From: CAZLHO01 sp964559455 | Lineage (GTDB): Bacteria; Krumholzibacteriota; Krumholzibacteriia; LZORAL124-64-63 | Direction of reading: 5' to 3' | Assembly (NCBI GenBank): GCA_964559455.1 | Contig: CAZLHO010000047.1 | Coordinates: 1-22,855 of the forward strand | DNA: 22,855 nucleotides | Shown: piece after piece, positions 1 through 8,801 of the stretch | How positions within the stretch are numbered: the first letter of the stretch is position 1 | Layout: every line of letters begins with the position of its first letter | The notes under the pieces: model-generated | Told to the model about the DNA's origin: nothing | Seen by the model: only the letters and a program-made list of their open reading frames with translations | Database searches by the model: none | Translations under genes and position numbers: made by a program

Positions 1-60
1 CCCCCGTCATGGGGGAAGGTCCAAACCCGGTCATGGTCTATCGTTTAGCGTGTTCTTGAT

Positions 61-90
61 TTGACACCGAAGCGCGGCCGGGGTTACCTT
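61..90 (+). promoter_or_regulatory. possible sigma70-type promoter of the surface operon
   Basis: A perfect TTGACA hexamer lies at 61-66 in a short AT-richer stretch (about 31-66). An 18-bp spacer leads to TACCTT at 85-90, which matches the -10 consensus at only three positions. The first gene of the operon begins 82 bp downstream. The -35 match is visible in the sequence; calling it a promoter is inference, because the -10 is poor and sigma-factor preferences of this lineage are unknown. Confidence 0.35.
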
Positions 91-160
91 CGACGGCCAC
101 GGGATTCCGCACGGAGGCGCCTCCCGCTCTGAATCGGCACCGTTCATGCCCGAACTCCCC

Positions 161-174
161 GGAGGGCTCCGTTG
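161..174 (+). promoter_or_regulatory. Shine-Dalgarno fixing a TTG start
   Basis: GGAGGG at 161-166 sits 5 bases before TTG at 172-174. This is the only well-placed start in the frame upstream of an obvious signal peptide. The ATG at 146 is out of frame. Confidence 0.65.
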
Positions 175-2127
175 ACCGTCGGTCCCACGCCCCATCGCCG
201 GAAGGCGCGCTACCTTCCGGCCCTCGGCATCCTGGTCGTCCTCTTCGCCGCCGTCGGTCCCGCCGACGGGCTGCCGCGCAAGGACATGTACACCAACGCC
301 GGCATCATCGGCGTCGCCATCACGAACCTGGGCTACGTCGGCAACGGCCTGACCAACCCGAACCAGCCCTCGGGCGAGTACCCCCTGAACAGCAACGTCG
401 AGCACCTCTTCCTGGGCGGCATCTGGGTCGGGGCCAAGGACGCCGACGGGGTGATCCACGTCTCGACCGGGGCCCAGGACGCCTCTAACCTGGTGGCCGG
501 CGACGAGGTCCGCGAATTCGTCGACACCGACGACCCGGTGCTGATCCTCTCGAACAGCCAGAACAGCGACAACTACAGCCCGCTGGCCCTGGCCACCCAG
601 CACATCGAATGCGTCTTCGACGACTACGCCACGATCGAGTCGGGCAACCACGTGCCCCTGGGCCTGAAGGTCGTGCTGCGGGCCCTGGCCTGGGGCAACC
701 CCTACGCCGACGACTTCGTGATCCTGGACTACGCCGTCATCAACATCTCGGGCAGCGAGCTGCGCGACGTCTACGTCGGCTTCTGGAGCGACACCACGGT
801 CGGCAACACCACCGTGACCGATCCCTACGATCCGCAGTCGGCCGTGAAATGGAACTACTACGACGACATGAACGGCGGCTGGGGGCCCCCCGAATGGGTG
901 GCGCCGGACTTCCAGGTGCCCGGCGACGAGAAGATCTGGATGTGCTGGGAGCACGACGACGACGGCGAGGACGGCATGGCCACCTCGTGGATCGGCACCC
1001 GCTTCCTGGGCGCCAGCCCCGCGGTCGCGCCGGCCCCGGGGACGCCGCCGGTCTCGTACAACTCGTGGCGCTTCCGCGGCGTGCCCGAAACCGACGACTG
1101 GTTCGACGGGGAGGACGGACCGGAGCCCGGCAAGTACCAGATCATGGCCAACGGCAACTTCGACGCCGGCGAGACCCAGGAGGAGAATTTCACCCTGGTC
1201 TCGGACTGGGTGGGCATGCTCTCGACCGGTCCCTTCCCCTACCTGGCTCCCGGCGACACCCTGAACGCCACCTTCGCGATCGTCTGCGGCGCCGACTCGC
1301 TGTCCCTGCTGGCCAATTCCAAGGTCGCCCAGGTGGCCTACGACGAGGGCTTCTCCATCCCGACCGGGCCGCCCTCGCCCCGCCTGCAGACCCGCATCGA
1401 CGACAACAAGGTCTACCTGAGCTGGCTGCCCGGCGATCCGGACGCCGATCCCGACGACCCCGCCCGCTCGCCCGAGCACCACATCAGCCGCATCACCGGC
1501 AAGCCCGACTTCCAGGGCTACCGCGTCTACCGCTTCCAGGGCGAGACCTTCACCGACGATCCCTTCGAGCTGGCCACCCTGGTCGCGGAATACGACAAGA
1601 TCGACGGCGTCGGCTTCGACACCGGCCTGCCGCCGCTGGACGCCGAGGGCCGGCGCGTCTTCGTCGACGACCACCTGCTGGACGGCTTCCCCTACTGGTT
1701 CTCGGTGGTCTCGTTCTCGGCGCCCGACGCCGACGAGGGGCTGCCCTCGTTCCAGAGCGGGTTCAACGAGAACTCGCTGCTGATCTACCCGGGTTCGGCG
1801 CCGTCGGTCGAGGGCGACCAGCGTCGGATCGGCGTCTACCCGAACCCCTACCGCGCCGGCTCGCTCTACGACGAGCGCAGCGGCGAGGTCGAACTGGGGC
1901 GCAAGATCTGGTTCACCGGCCTGCCCGCGCGCAGCCGGATCATGATCTTCAACCTGGGCGGCGACCTGGTGCAGACGCTGCATCACGACGACCCGGATTC
2001 GGGAACCGAGCCCTGGGACATCCTGAGCGAGCCCGTCCGCGCCATCGCCTCGGGACTGTACATCTACGCCGTCGAGGACCTGGACTCGGGTTCCGTCGAG
2101 CGCGGGAAGCTGGTGATCATCAAATGA
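172..2127 (+). CDS. secreted FnIII-like protein with type IX-like C-terminal sorting domain
   Basis: The 651-aa product starts at a TTG with a good ribosome site. Residues 9-33 form a signal peptide (HRRKAR, then a hydrophobic stretch ending near PADG). The bulk (about 35-395) is Asp-, Tyr- and Trp-rich, apparently beta-rich, and not assigned to a family. A fibronectin III-like segment starts near 400 (DNKVYLSW, FQGYRVYR). From about 552 a FlgD/T9SS type A-like C-terminal domain begins with GVYPNPY and ends with SGLYIYAVE and GKLVIIK. In FCB bacteria such domains direct proteins across the outer membrane through the type IX system. The gene heads a five-gene overlapping operon that also encodes a PorV/PorQ relative, which fits export to the cell surface. 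The body function is unknown. The sorting-domain call is by motif only; it could instead be an Ig-like module without type IX export. Confidence 0.8.
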   Translation: MTVGPTPHRRKARYLPALGILVVLFAAVGPADGLPRKDMYTNAGIIGVAITNLGYVGNGLTNPNQPSGEYPLNSNVEHLFLGGIWVGAKDADGVIHVSTGAQDASNLVAGDEVREFVDTDDPVLILSNSQNSDNYSPLALATQHIECVFDDYATIESGNHVPLGLKVVLRALAWGNPYADDFVILDYAVINISGSELRDVYVGFWSDTTVGNTTVTDPYDPQSAVKWNYYDDMNGGWGPPEWVAPDFQVPGDEKIWMCWEHDDDGEDGMATSWIGTRFLGASPAVAPAPGTPPVSYNSWRFRGVPETDDWFDGEDGPEPGKYQIMANGNFDAGETQEENFTLVSDWVGMLSTGPFPYLAPGDTLNATFAIVCGADSLSLLANSKVAQVAYDEGFSIPTGPPSPRLQTRIDDNKVYLSWLPGDPDADPDDPARSPEHHISRITGKPDFQGYRVYRFQGETFTDDPFELATLVAEYDKIDGVGFDTGLPPLDAEGRRVFVDDHLLDGFPYWFSVVSFSAPDADEGLPSFQSGFNENSLLIYPGSAPSVEGDQRRIGVYPNPYRAGSLYDERSGEVELGRKIWFTGLPARSRIMIFNLGGDLVQTLHHDDPDSGTEPWDILSEPVRAIASGLYIYAVEDLDSGSVERGKLVIIK

Positions 2128-3611
2128 GGCCCATGCCGCGCATCACCGCCCCGGGCGGCGCCCTGCTGATCGCCGGCCTGTTGGCCCTCGGCCAGGCCGG
2201 CGGCTGCACGAACGACCCCTTCGACCCGGCCTCGCTGCCCAACAGCCCCCCGCAGGCCCGGATCTACATCGGGCCGGTGGTGCCGGGCGGCGACCTGAAC
2301 CCGACCAGCTACTACAAGCGCACCTTCCGCTGGAGCGGCAGCGACGAGGACGGCTTCGTCACCGAGTTCCACGTTTCGATCGAGTCGGAGGAGGGCGTGG
2401 CCGCGCCCTGGGCCGTGACCCAGGAGACCGACACCACGATGACCTTCAGCACCGACGACGAGGGCGAGGCCTACGCCCTGATCCGCCTGGCCTGCCGCGA
2501 CGACCGCGGGGCGATGAGCGACACCATCGAGCAGTTCATCCCCCTGAAGAACTTCCCGCCGGTGATCAACTTCCAATCCGATTTCGACACCCTGACCTTC
2601 AGCTACGGCTCGGCCAGCTTCCGCTTCTTCACGCTGGACCTGGACGGCAACGAGACGATGGACGACACGGTGACCTACTACCTGGACACCGCCGACACGA
2701 CCCTGGCGCCGGTGATCGAGGGCGAGCCCGGCGCCGACCCGTCGCAGCGTCCCGTGCGCCTGTCCGTCGCCGACGAGCAGGACCGCACCTTCGAGATCGG
2801 CCTGCACGGCGTCGTCGCCCCCGGCACCCGCACCCTGACCGTGCGGGTGAGCGACGAGGCCGACGCCGAGGCCCGCTTCGAGTGGACCTGGGAGAGCCTG
2901 CCCCTGCTGAGCCCGGTGCTGCTGGTGGACGACTTCGGCGGCGACCTGGACGTGCCCGTCTACCACGCGTCCATGGATTCGGTCTTCGGCGCGGGCAACT
3001 GGTCCCTGCTGGACATGCCCGCGGGCGGCGACCGCCTGATGGACCGCCAGTGGGTGCTGACCGAGACCCTGCGCCAGTTCGATGCCGTCTTCTGGTACAC
3101 GGCCTATTCGGCCTCCGCCAACCTGAAGAAAGCGATCCCCTCGCTGACCGAATACCTCGATCCGACCGACGGCGCCGCGGCCGGACGCCTGCTGCTGGCG
3201 ACCAAGAACGTGGTCGGCGCCTCGTCGAACCTGCCGCCGGGCTTCGTGCAGTCGCGGCTGGGCATCCGTTCGCTGCCCGCCCCGGCCACCGAGTTCGCGA
3301 TCCCCGCGGACAAGACGGCCTTCGCGCTGGCGCCCAACCTGCCGGACCTGCACCCGACCAACAGTTTCGGTCGCGCCGTCGGCATCCAGGCCATGGCCGG
3401 CGCCGACACCCTGTACCAGATGGAGTACAGCCGCTATTCCACGCGTCCTCCCTACGAACCCCTGGTCGGCATGCGCTGGCCGGGGGCCGCCACGGCCCCC
3501 GTGGCCTCGGCCGTGACGCTGTCGCTGCAGCTCGACTACCTCAACCGCGCCGAACTGGCCGTGATGCTGCGCGCGATCCTGGGGGACGAACTGGGGGTGT
3601 CGCTGCCATGA
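2124..3611 (+). CDS. probable surface lipoprotein with FnIII-like and Rossmann/GATase-like regions, function unknown
   Basis: The 495-aa product starts at an ATG that overlaps the previous stop (ATGA at 2124-2127), implying translational coupling. The hydrophobic leader (ITAPGGALLIAGLLALG) is followed by AGGC, an imperfect lipobox with Cys28 as the likely lipidated residue. Residues 42-160 contain an Ig/FnIII-like module (RTFRWSGSDEDGFVTEF). From about 260, PVLLVDDFGG followed by MDRQWVLTETLRQFDAVFWY and a strand-like RLLLATKNV resembles the alternating beta/alpha layout of GATase-like or ThuA-type domains in secreted proteins of this group. No catalytic triad can be identified, so enzymatic activity is not claimed. 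The position between a sorting-domain protein and a TonB-dependent receptor suggests a surface-exposed partner, analogous in position (not in sequence) to a SusD lipoprotein. The downstream gene overlaps it by four bases. Confidence 0.72.
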   Translation: MRPMPRITAPGGALLIAGLLALGQAGGCTNDPFDPASLPNSPPQARIYIGPVVPGGDLNPTSYYKRTFRWSGSDEDGFVTEFHVSIESEEGVAAPWAVTQETDTTMTFSTDDEGEAYALIRLACRDDRGAMSDTIEQFIPLKNFPPVINFQSDFDTLTFSYGSASFRFFTLDLDGNETMDDTVTYYLDTADTTLAPVIEGEPGADPSQRPVRLSVADEQDRTFEIGLHGVVAPGTRTLTVRVSDEADAEARFEWTWESLPLLSPVLLVDDFGGDLDVPVYHASMDSVFGAGNWSLLDMPAGGDRLMDRQWVLTETLRQFDAVFWYTAYSASANLKKAIPSLTEYLDPTDGAAAGRLLLATKNVVGASSNLPPGFVQSRLGIRSLPAPATEFAIPADKTAFALAPNLPDLHPTNSFGRAVGIQAMAGADTLYQMEYSRYSTRPPYEPLVGMRWPGAATAPVASAVTLSLQLDYLNRAELAVMLRAILGDELGVSLP

Positions 3612-6571
3612 CCCGTCTCGCCCGCATCCTGGTCCTGCTGCTGCCCGGCGTCGCCCTGGCCTGCCTCTGCTTCGGCGCCGCGCCCGCGGCCGCCGACGAG
3701 GCCCAGGCCACGGCGCCCCGCAACGGCCGCGTCACCGGCGTCTCCGGCGAGCTGCCGGCGATGATCAAGGGCTTCGTCTACGACGCCGAGAGCGGCGAGC
3801 CGCTGCCCTACACCAACGTCTATCTGGCCGGCACGAACCTGGGCACGATCGCCCTGGACCGGGGCCAGTTCTTCCTGACCGGGCTGCGCGCGGGCACCTA
3901 CGTCGTGAAGGCCTCGTACATCTCCTACGGCGTCGGCACCCTCGAGGTCTCGGTCGAGGCGGGCGAGGTCCTGGAGATCGAGTTCCGGCTGGACGTGCAG
4001 GCGATCTACACCGAGCCGATTTCCGTCTCCGCCGAGCGGCGCCTGATCGAGATCGAGCGCACCGGCTCCGCCCACCGCCTGACCGCCGACCAGATGGCGG
4101 CCATGCCCCTGGACAACCTGGTGCAGATGATCGCCCAGCAGCCCGGCGTCACCCTGCAGGACAACGAGATCCACATCCGCGGCGGCCGGGCCGACGACAC
4201 CCAGTTCATCATCGACGGCATCTCGGTTAACGACCCCCTGGCGGGCGGCGGCTACGGCTACACCATCGACCCCTCGATCATCAACGAGATCGAGGTGCTG
4301 ACCGGCGGCTTCAACGCCGAGTACGGACAGGCGGTCTCGGGCGTGGTCAACGTGTCGACCAAGGAGGGATCGGACCGCTGGTCCGGGAAGCTGAGCTGGA
4401 AACGCGACTACGTCTCGCGGGCCGACAAGGGCAGCGTCGCCTGGGACGAGCTGGACGACTTCGGCGATCCCCAGAACATCGACGTCGTCAAGGCCTCCCT
4501 GTCCGGCCCGGATCCGCTGAGCGGCGCCCTGGACGCCCTGGGCCTGGGGCTGCCCGGCAAGCAGTACCTGCTGCTGAGCGCCTCGATGGACCTGCGCGAC
4601 GGCTACCTGCCGATCTACTCCCGTTCGCGCAAGCTGCGATCGCCCATCTACAACGACCAGTTCTGGTCGCCGCGGCAGCAGAACGACTGGAACGGCCTGG
4701 CCAAGTGGACGTGGAACCTGACGCCGGTCCACAAGCTGAACTTCACGGCCAGCCGCCAGTTCTCGGTCAGCCAGGGCTTCCGGCTGCCCGGCGAGGGCTT
4801 TCCGCGGCCCTTCATCGACAACCTGGACAACTACCTGGTCTTCACCAACGAGAACGTCCTGAACCAGCTCTACTACCGGCAGGTCCTGGGCGAGAACGAC
4901 TTCTTCGAGATCAGCCTGGGCCGGAACTTCAACCGGATGCACGCCAACGTCAACGGCGAGGACGACTACACGACCTACGGCACGATCGACTCGCCGGCGG
5001 ACGATCCCTTCAGCCTGGCCTACGGCACGGCGGACCGTTGGCACGACCACTACTCCGAGTCGTGGAACCTGAAGACCTCGTACGCCTTCGTGGCCAACGA
5101 GACCAACCAGTTCAAGACCGGCGTCGAGATGTCCTTCACCGAGATGCAGCTGGTCGACCTGCAGTCCTCCCTGAGCTCGCCGCCGCCGGGCAAGCTGGGC
5201 ATCAAGGAGGACAAGTTCAAGGTCCACCCGATCGTCGGGGCGGCCTACTTCCAGGACACGATCAACTACCGCGGCCTGGTCGTGAACGCCGGCCTGCGGC
5301 TGGACGGCTGGGCGCCGGGGCGCGAGGTCGAGGAGGTCATCGACAACGACGAGGACTACCTCTTCATCTACCCCGACATGGCCGAGGAGTACTACGAGGA
5401 CACCCACGGCTTCGCCGGGCGGCGCTGGAAGGCCCGCTTCTCGCCGCGGCTGGGCCTGAGTTTCCCGGTCACCGAGCGCGACAAGTTCTTCTTCAACTAC
5501 GGGCACTTCTCGCAGTGGCCGCGCTACGCCTACGTCTACCCGCAGCTGCAGGCGCAGTCGGCGACCAAGATCCAGTTGCTGGGCAACCCCAACCTCGATC
5601 CCAAGATCACGATCGAGTACGAGGTGGGCCTGCAGCACGAGTTCGACGGCCTGTGGAGCCTGGGCGTGACCTTCTTCAATCGCGACATCTTCGGCTACGC
5701 CAAGTCGGTGTCGCTGGACGCCGTGGACGTGGGCGCGGACGAGACGCCCGACCCGAACGACACCGGCACGGTCACCATCGAGCCCGTCCGCTACTTCAAC
5801 GGCGACTCGGCGCGCAGCCTGGGCGTGGAGATCAGCGTGATCAAGCGCACGACCCGCTTCCTGAGCGGCTCGGCCAGCCTGGAGCTGTCGCGCAGCACGG
5901 GCACCAACAGCTCGGCCGACGAGGCCTACCTGCTGGCGATCTACGACGAGGCCTACTCGCCGACCGCCTCGATCGGCGGCCTCGCGCGCACGCCGCTGCT
6001 GTGGGACAAGCCCTGGAAGGTGTCGGTCAACCTGGACTACTCGGTCTTCGACCGCGACCGCCCCGAGATGCCGGTGCTCTTCCCCTGGCTGTCGTCGTCC
6101 TTCCCCTTCGTCACCGTGCGCCGGACCGACTGGCGGATGCCGAAGAACTGGAGCCTGAACCTGCTCTACCGCGCCGAGGCCGGCCGCCGCTACACCTCGC
6201 GCTCGTTCCGCGACCCCGACGAGCCGGTGATCGGCGACTACGTCAACGGCGACTACAACGGCGAGATCGGGCCGGCCACCAGCACCCTGAACATGCGCTT
6301 CAACAAGTTCTGGCCGGTGGGCCGCGGCCGGCGCCTGACCTTCTTCGTCGAGGCGCGGAACCTGCTGAACCATCGCAACTACCGGCGGGTGAACGCCTGG
6401 ACCGGCGACGGCTACCAGGTGGGCGACCTGAACCCGCAGTGGGTGGACCGCTGGTCGACCGAGGACGAGATCGCGGACACGAACTCCGAGGAGTACGCCA
6501 AGGGCGTGGTCAATCCCAGCTACGTCGAGGACCCGCGCACGATCCTGACGGGGGTGAGCTTCTCATGGTGA
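3608..6571 (+). CDS. TonB-dependent outer-membrane receptor with carboxypeptidase-regulatory-like N-domain
   Basis: The 987-aa product starts at ATG 3608 inside the ATGA overlap. A signal peptide covers about 1-29 (ending AAPAAA|DE). Residues 52-130 form a CarboxypepD_reg-like beta-sandwich (IKGFVYDAESGEPLPYTNVY and GLRAGTYVVKASYISYG). IYTEPISVSAER (133-144) sits where a TonB box usually lies. The plug domain spans about 150-255, with PGVTLQDNEIHIRGGRADD, FIIDGISVNDP, and AEYGQAVSGVVNVSTKEG. The remaining 730 residues alternate in the way of a 22-strand barrel and end in an aromatic residue (SFSW). It should take up a ligand too large for porins using proton-motive force through TonB/ExbBD, which are not encoded here. 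No substrate can be read from the sequence. There is no SusD homologue, so this is not a standard SusCD pair. Confidence 0.95.
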   Translation: MTRLARILVLLLPGVALACLCFGAAPAAADEAQATAPRNGRVTGVSGELPAMIKGFVYDAESGEPLPYTNVYLAGTNLGTIALDRGQFFLTGLRAGTYVVKASYISYGVGTLEVSVEAGEVLEIEFRLDVQAIYTEPISVSAERRLIEIERTGSAHRLTADQMAAMPLDNLVQMIAQQPGVTLQDNEIHIRGGRADDTQFIIDGISVNDPLAGGGYGYTIDPSIINEIEVLTGGFNAEYGQAVSGVVNVSTKEGSDRWSGKLSWKRDYVSRADKGSVAWDELDDFGDPQNIDVVKASLSGPDPLSGALDALGLGLPGKQYLLLSASMDLRDGYLPIYSRSRKLRSPIYNDQFWSPRQQNDWNGLAKWTWNLTPVHKLNFTASRQFSVSQGFRLPGEGFPRPFIDNLDNYLVFTNENVLNQLYYRQVLGENDFFEISLGRNFNRMHANVNGEDDYTTYGTIDSPADDPFSLAYGTADRWHDHYSESWNLKTSYAFVANETNQFKTGVEMSFTEMQLVDLQSSLSSPPPGKLGIKEDKFKVHPIVGAAYFQDTINYRGLVVNAGLRLDGWAPGREVEEVIDNDEDYLFIYPDMAEEYYEDTHGFAGRRWKARFSPRLGLSFPVTERDKFFFNYGHFSQWPRYAYVYPQLQAQSATKIQLLGNPNLDPKITIEYEVGLQHEFDGLWSLGVTFFNRDIFGYAKSVSLDAVDVGADETPDPNDTGTVTIEPVRYFNGDSARSLGVEISVIKRTTRFLSGSASLELSRSTGTNSSADEAYLLAIYDEAYSPTASIGGLARTPLLWDKPWKVSVNLDYSVFDRDRPEMPVLFPWLSSSFPFVTVRRTDWRMPKNWSLNLLYRAEAGRRYTSRSFRDPDEPVIGDYVNGDYNGEIGPATSTLNMRFNKFWPVGRGRRLTFFVEARNLLNHRNYRRVNAWTGDGYQVGDLNPQWVDRWSTEDEIADTNSEEYAKGVVNPSYVEDPRTILTGVSFSW

Positions 6572-7596
6572 CGCCACGCTTCCTCCGCAACGCCCTCTTC
6601 GCGGCCCTGGCCGCCGCGCTGGCCCTGTCGGCCGCGCCCGCCGCCGCCGGCACCGACAGCCTGGGCCAGGAGAACGTCGGCACCGCCGGCGCCCAGTTCC
6701 TGCGCATCCCCGTCGGCGCGCGCGCCGTCTCGCTGGGGCAGGCCTGCACCGCCGACGCCATCGACGGCGCGACGCCCTTCTGGAACCCGGCGGGCCTGAT
6801 GCGCACCCTCGGCCGCCGCAACTTCTTCGCCTCGCACGTCGCCTACACCGCGGACATCGACCTGGACTACGCCTCCTACCACTGGCGGCGCCAGAACTTC
6901 GGCTTCGCGATCACGGCCGGCATGCTGCGCTCCGGAGACATCCCGCGCACCACCGAGCTGCACCAGGAGGACACGGGCCAGTTCTTCGAGGCCAACCAGT
7001 ACTTCCTGGGCCTCAGCCTGGCGCGGGCGATGACCGACCGCTTCTCGTTCGGCGGCACCGCCAAGTTCTACCAGGAGAACCTGGACGAGTTCGAGGTGCG
7101 CTCGGTGCTGCTGGACCTGGGCGTGCTCTACTTCGTGGGGCTGGGCGACCTGCGCGTCGGCTTCGCGCTGCGCAACTTCGGACCGGACCTGAAGCCCGGC
7201 GGCACGCCGCCCCCGATCGGGCCGGGCTACGATACGGCCTCCGAGTTCCAGAGCTTCTCGGCGCCGACCTCGGGCTCCTTCGGCACGGCCTGCACCTGGG
7301 ACCTGGCGAATCGCCTGACCCTGCTGACGACGGCCGACTTCCACCATCCGGCCGACTTCGCCGAGAGCTTCCGCCTGGGCGCCGAGCTGGGCCTGGACCG
7401 CATGTTCTACCTGCGCTCGGGCTACGAGACGAACCGCGACGAGGGTGGCTTCGCGGCCGGCTTCGGCGTGCGCCTGACCCGCGACCAGCTGGACGTCCGC
7501 CTGGACTACGCCTACAGCGACATGGGCGCCTTCGGCGAGATCCACCACTTCTCGGTGGACCTGGTGCCGGTGATCGACAAGAGGAGGCTGCGATGA
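6565..7596 (+). CDS. PorV/PorQ family (UPF0164-like) outer-membrane protein
   Basis: The 343-aa product starts at ATG 6565, seven bases inside the receptor gene; GTG 6568 is a possible alternative. A signal peptide covers 1-28 (LFAALAAALALSAAPAAA). The diagnostic N-terminal block is at 39-79: GTAGAQFLRIPVGARAVSLG and, after a short gap, ATPFWNPAGL. This is the PorV/PorQ signature, and the family folds as a FadL-like 14-strand barrel. The remainder is alternating beta strands (FGFAITAGML, FGGTAKFY, YRSGYETNRDEGGFAAGFG). In Bacteroidota PorV acts as the shuttle or attachment factor for type IX cargo. Here it follows a receptor and a candidate cargo in one operon, so a dedicated export role is plausible. 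Many members of the family in FCB phyla have no tested function. Confidence 0.9.
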   Translation: MVTPRFLRNALFAALAAALALSAAPAAAGTDSLGQENVGTAGAQFLRIPVGARAVSLGQACTADAIDGATPFWNPAGLMRTLGRRNFFASHVAYTADIDLDYASYHWRRQNFGFAITAGMLRSGDIPRTTELHQEDTGQFFEANQYFLGLSLARAMTDRFSFGGTAKFYQENLDEFEVRSVLLDLGVLYFVGLGDLRVGFALRNFGPDLKPGGTPPPIGPGYDTASEFQSFSAPTSGSFGTACTWDLANRLTLLTTADFHHPADFAESFRLGAELGLDRMFYLRSGYETNRDEGGFAAGFGVRLTRDQLDVRLDYAYSDMGAFGEIHHFSVDLVPVIDKRRLR

Positions 7597-8759
7597 ACGG
7601 CGGCCCGAAGCGCATCGCGGCGGCGGCGGCCCTGCTGGCCGTCCTCGCCCTGGCCGGCTGCGGCGAGAAGATCGAGATGCCCGAGGCCGAGGGCCTCTTC
7701 TCGGTCAACTCCTACCTGGTGGACCAGAGCTTCCCGGTCCAGGGCGTGATCCAGGTCGCGGTCATCAACAACAACATCTTCCTGGTCGCCGACGACGGCA
7801 GCCTGGTCAAGCGCAGCCTCGCCTTCGAGGAGATCGCGCGCGTCGACGGACTGGGCGGGCCGACGGCCCTCTGCCGCGACGAGGCTTCGCGCCGCGTCTT
7901 CGTCTGGGAGCAGGACGCCGGCAGGCTGAGCGTCTTCGACGCCAGCGACCTGACCCCGCTCGACGCCCAGGAGCTGCCCGGGGTCCGGCGCGGCGTGGCC
8001 CTGGTAGCCTGCGCCACCGGGCTCGAAGGCCACCCCGACGGGGCCGAGAACTTCGTGACCTTCGTCTACGTTTCCGACCCCGACTCGGGAGTGGTCCACC
8101 GCTACGTGGAGCGCTTCGGCGGCGGCTTCGATCCCGCCGGCATCCTTTGCCGCAGCGACGGCGAGGGCGCCCGCTTCGTGCACGAGCCCGCGGGCCTGGC
8201 CGTCGACGCCGAGGGCATGCTGCTGGTCTGCGACGCCGCGGCCGACCGCAACTGGGTGGTCCGTTTCGATCCCTCGCTGGACCTGGACGACGACACGGCC
8301 GATCCCGACGACGTCGATCCCTGGCGGGGCGAGGCCGTGCTCTTCGCCGCGGCCAGCTGCGAGCCGCCCGCCGCGACGGACTACACCCTGGGCGACGCCG
8401 CCGAATGCGGCGAGATCGGCTGGACCGGCGCGCCCAGCGACGCGGTCGGCGAATTCGACCGCCCCCGGGCCGTGGTCCAGGACGGCTCCGGACGCATCTT
8501 CGTCGCCGATACCGGCAACGACCGCTTCCAGGTCTTCGCCGCCGACGGCATCCACGAAATGGTGTACGGCAACGCGACGACGATGCCGGGACCGGCCAGC
8601 CTGACGCTGGTGGACTGGCGCATCGGCTCGGGGGCGGACGAGGTCAACTTCGGGGCCTTCGTGCTGGCGCTCCTGCCCGACATCGACGAACTTCGCAAGT
8701 ACATCTCGACGGAGCACTTCATCTACATCAACGAGGAGCCGCCGCCGCCGGCGAACTAG
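7593..8759 (+). CDS. NHL-repeat beta-propeller lipoprotein
   Basis: The 388-aa product starts at ATG 7593 in an ATGA overlap, preceded by GAGGAGG at 7581-7587. It carries a textbook lipoprotein signal: KRIAAAAALLAVLALAGC, lipobox LAGC, lipidated Cys23. The mature part has repeated blade-like segments. The two clearest are EPAGLAVDAEGMLLVCD (about 197-213) and RPRAVVQDGSGRIFVADTGN (about 289-308), the latter followed by DRFQVF in standard NHL form. Earlier segments (IQVAVINNNIFLVADDGSLV and TALCRDEASRRVFVWEQDAG) look like diverged blades, suggesting a six-bladed propeller. NHL propellers bind proteins or carbohydrates, and some are lyases; no catalytic residue is claimed. It is the last gene of the coupled surface operon, and 39 bp without a terminator separate it from the next gene. 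Confidence 0.85.
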   Translation: MNGGPKRIAAAAALLAVLALAGCGEKIEMPEAEGLFSVNSYLVDQSFPVQGVIQVAVINNNIFLVADDGSLVKRSLAFEEIARVDGLGGPTALCRDEASRRVFVWEQDAGRLSVFDASDLTPLDAQELPGVRRGVALVACATGLEGHPDGAENFVTFVYVSDPDSGVVHRYVERFGGGFDPAGILCRSDGEGARFVHEPAGLAVDAEGMLLVCDAAADRNWVVRFDPSLDLDDDTADPDDVDPWRGEAVLFAAASCEPPAATDYTLGDAAECGEIGWTGAPSDAVGEFDRPRAVVQDGSGRIFVADTGNDRFQVFAADGIHEMVYGNATTMPGPASLTLVDWRIGSGADEVNFGAFVLALLPDIDELRKYISTEHFIYINEEPPPPAN

Positions 8760-8783
8760 TCGGGAACGCGGACTCCGTCAGCC

Positions 8784-8801
8784 GAGGGGAGTACCGGCGT
8801 G
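8784..8801 (+). promoter_or_regulatory. Shine-Dalgarno fixing a GTG start for the kinase
   Basis: GAGGGGAG at 8784-8791 lies 7 bases before GTG at 8799. The purine salvage genes therefore have their own ribosome entry point even if they are cotranscribed with the surface operon. Confidence 0.6.

Noticed and set aside
1..15. CCCCC-GTCAT-GGGGG hairpin at the left edge as terminator of an upstream gene
   Set aside because: Only 5 bp of stem, no T-run, and the sequence is cut by the window edge, so there is not enough to support a terminator.
609..2123. Upstream extension of the second gene's frame by 505 codons
   Set aside because: The extension is Arg/Gly/Pro-rich shadow sequence of the first gene. 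The signal peptide and ATGA overlap place the real start at 2124. Similar shadow extensions were trimmed for the genes starting at 3608, 6565, 9500, 10600 and 15991.
3536..6373. 945-codon open frame on the minus strand, opposite the TonB-dependent receptor
   Set aside because: A GC-skew artefact: no domain is recognisable, composition is Val/Gly/Arg/Ala/Gln-rich, and the + strand frame carries unmistakable receptor motifs. The same applies to long minus frames opposite 172-2127, 7593-8717, 12842-15478 and 15544-17919.
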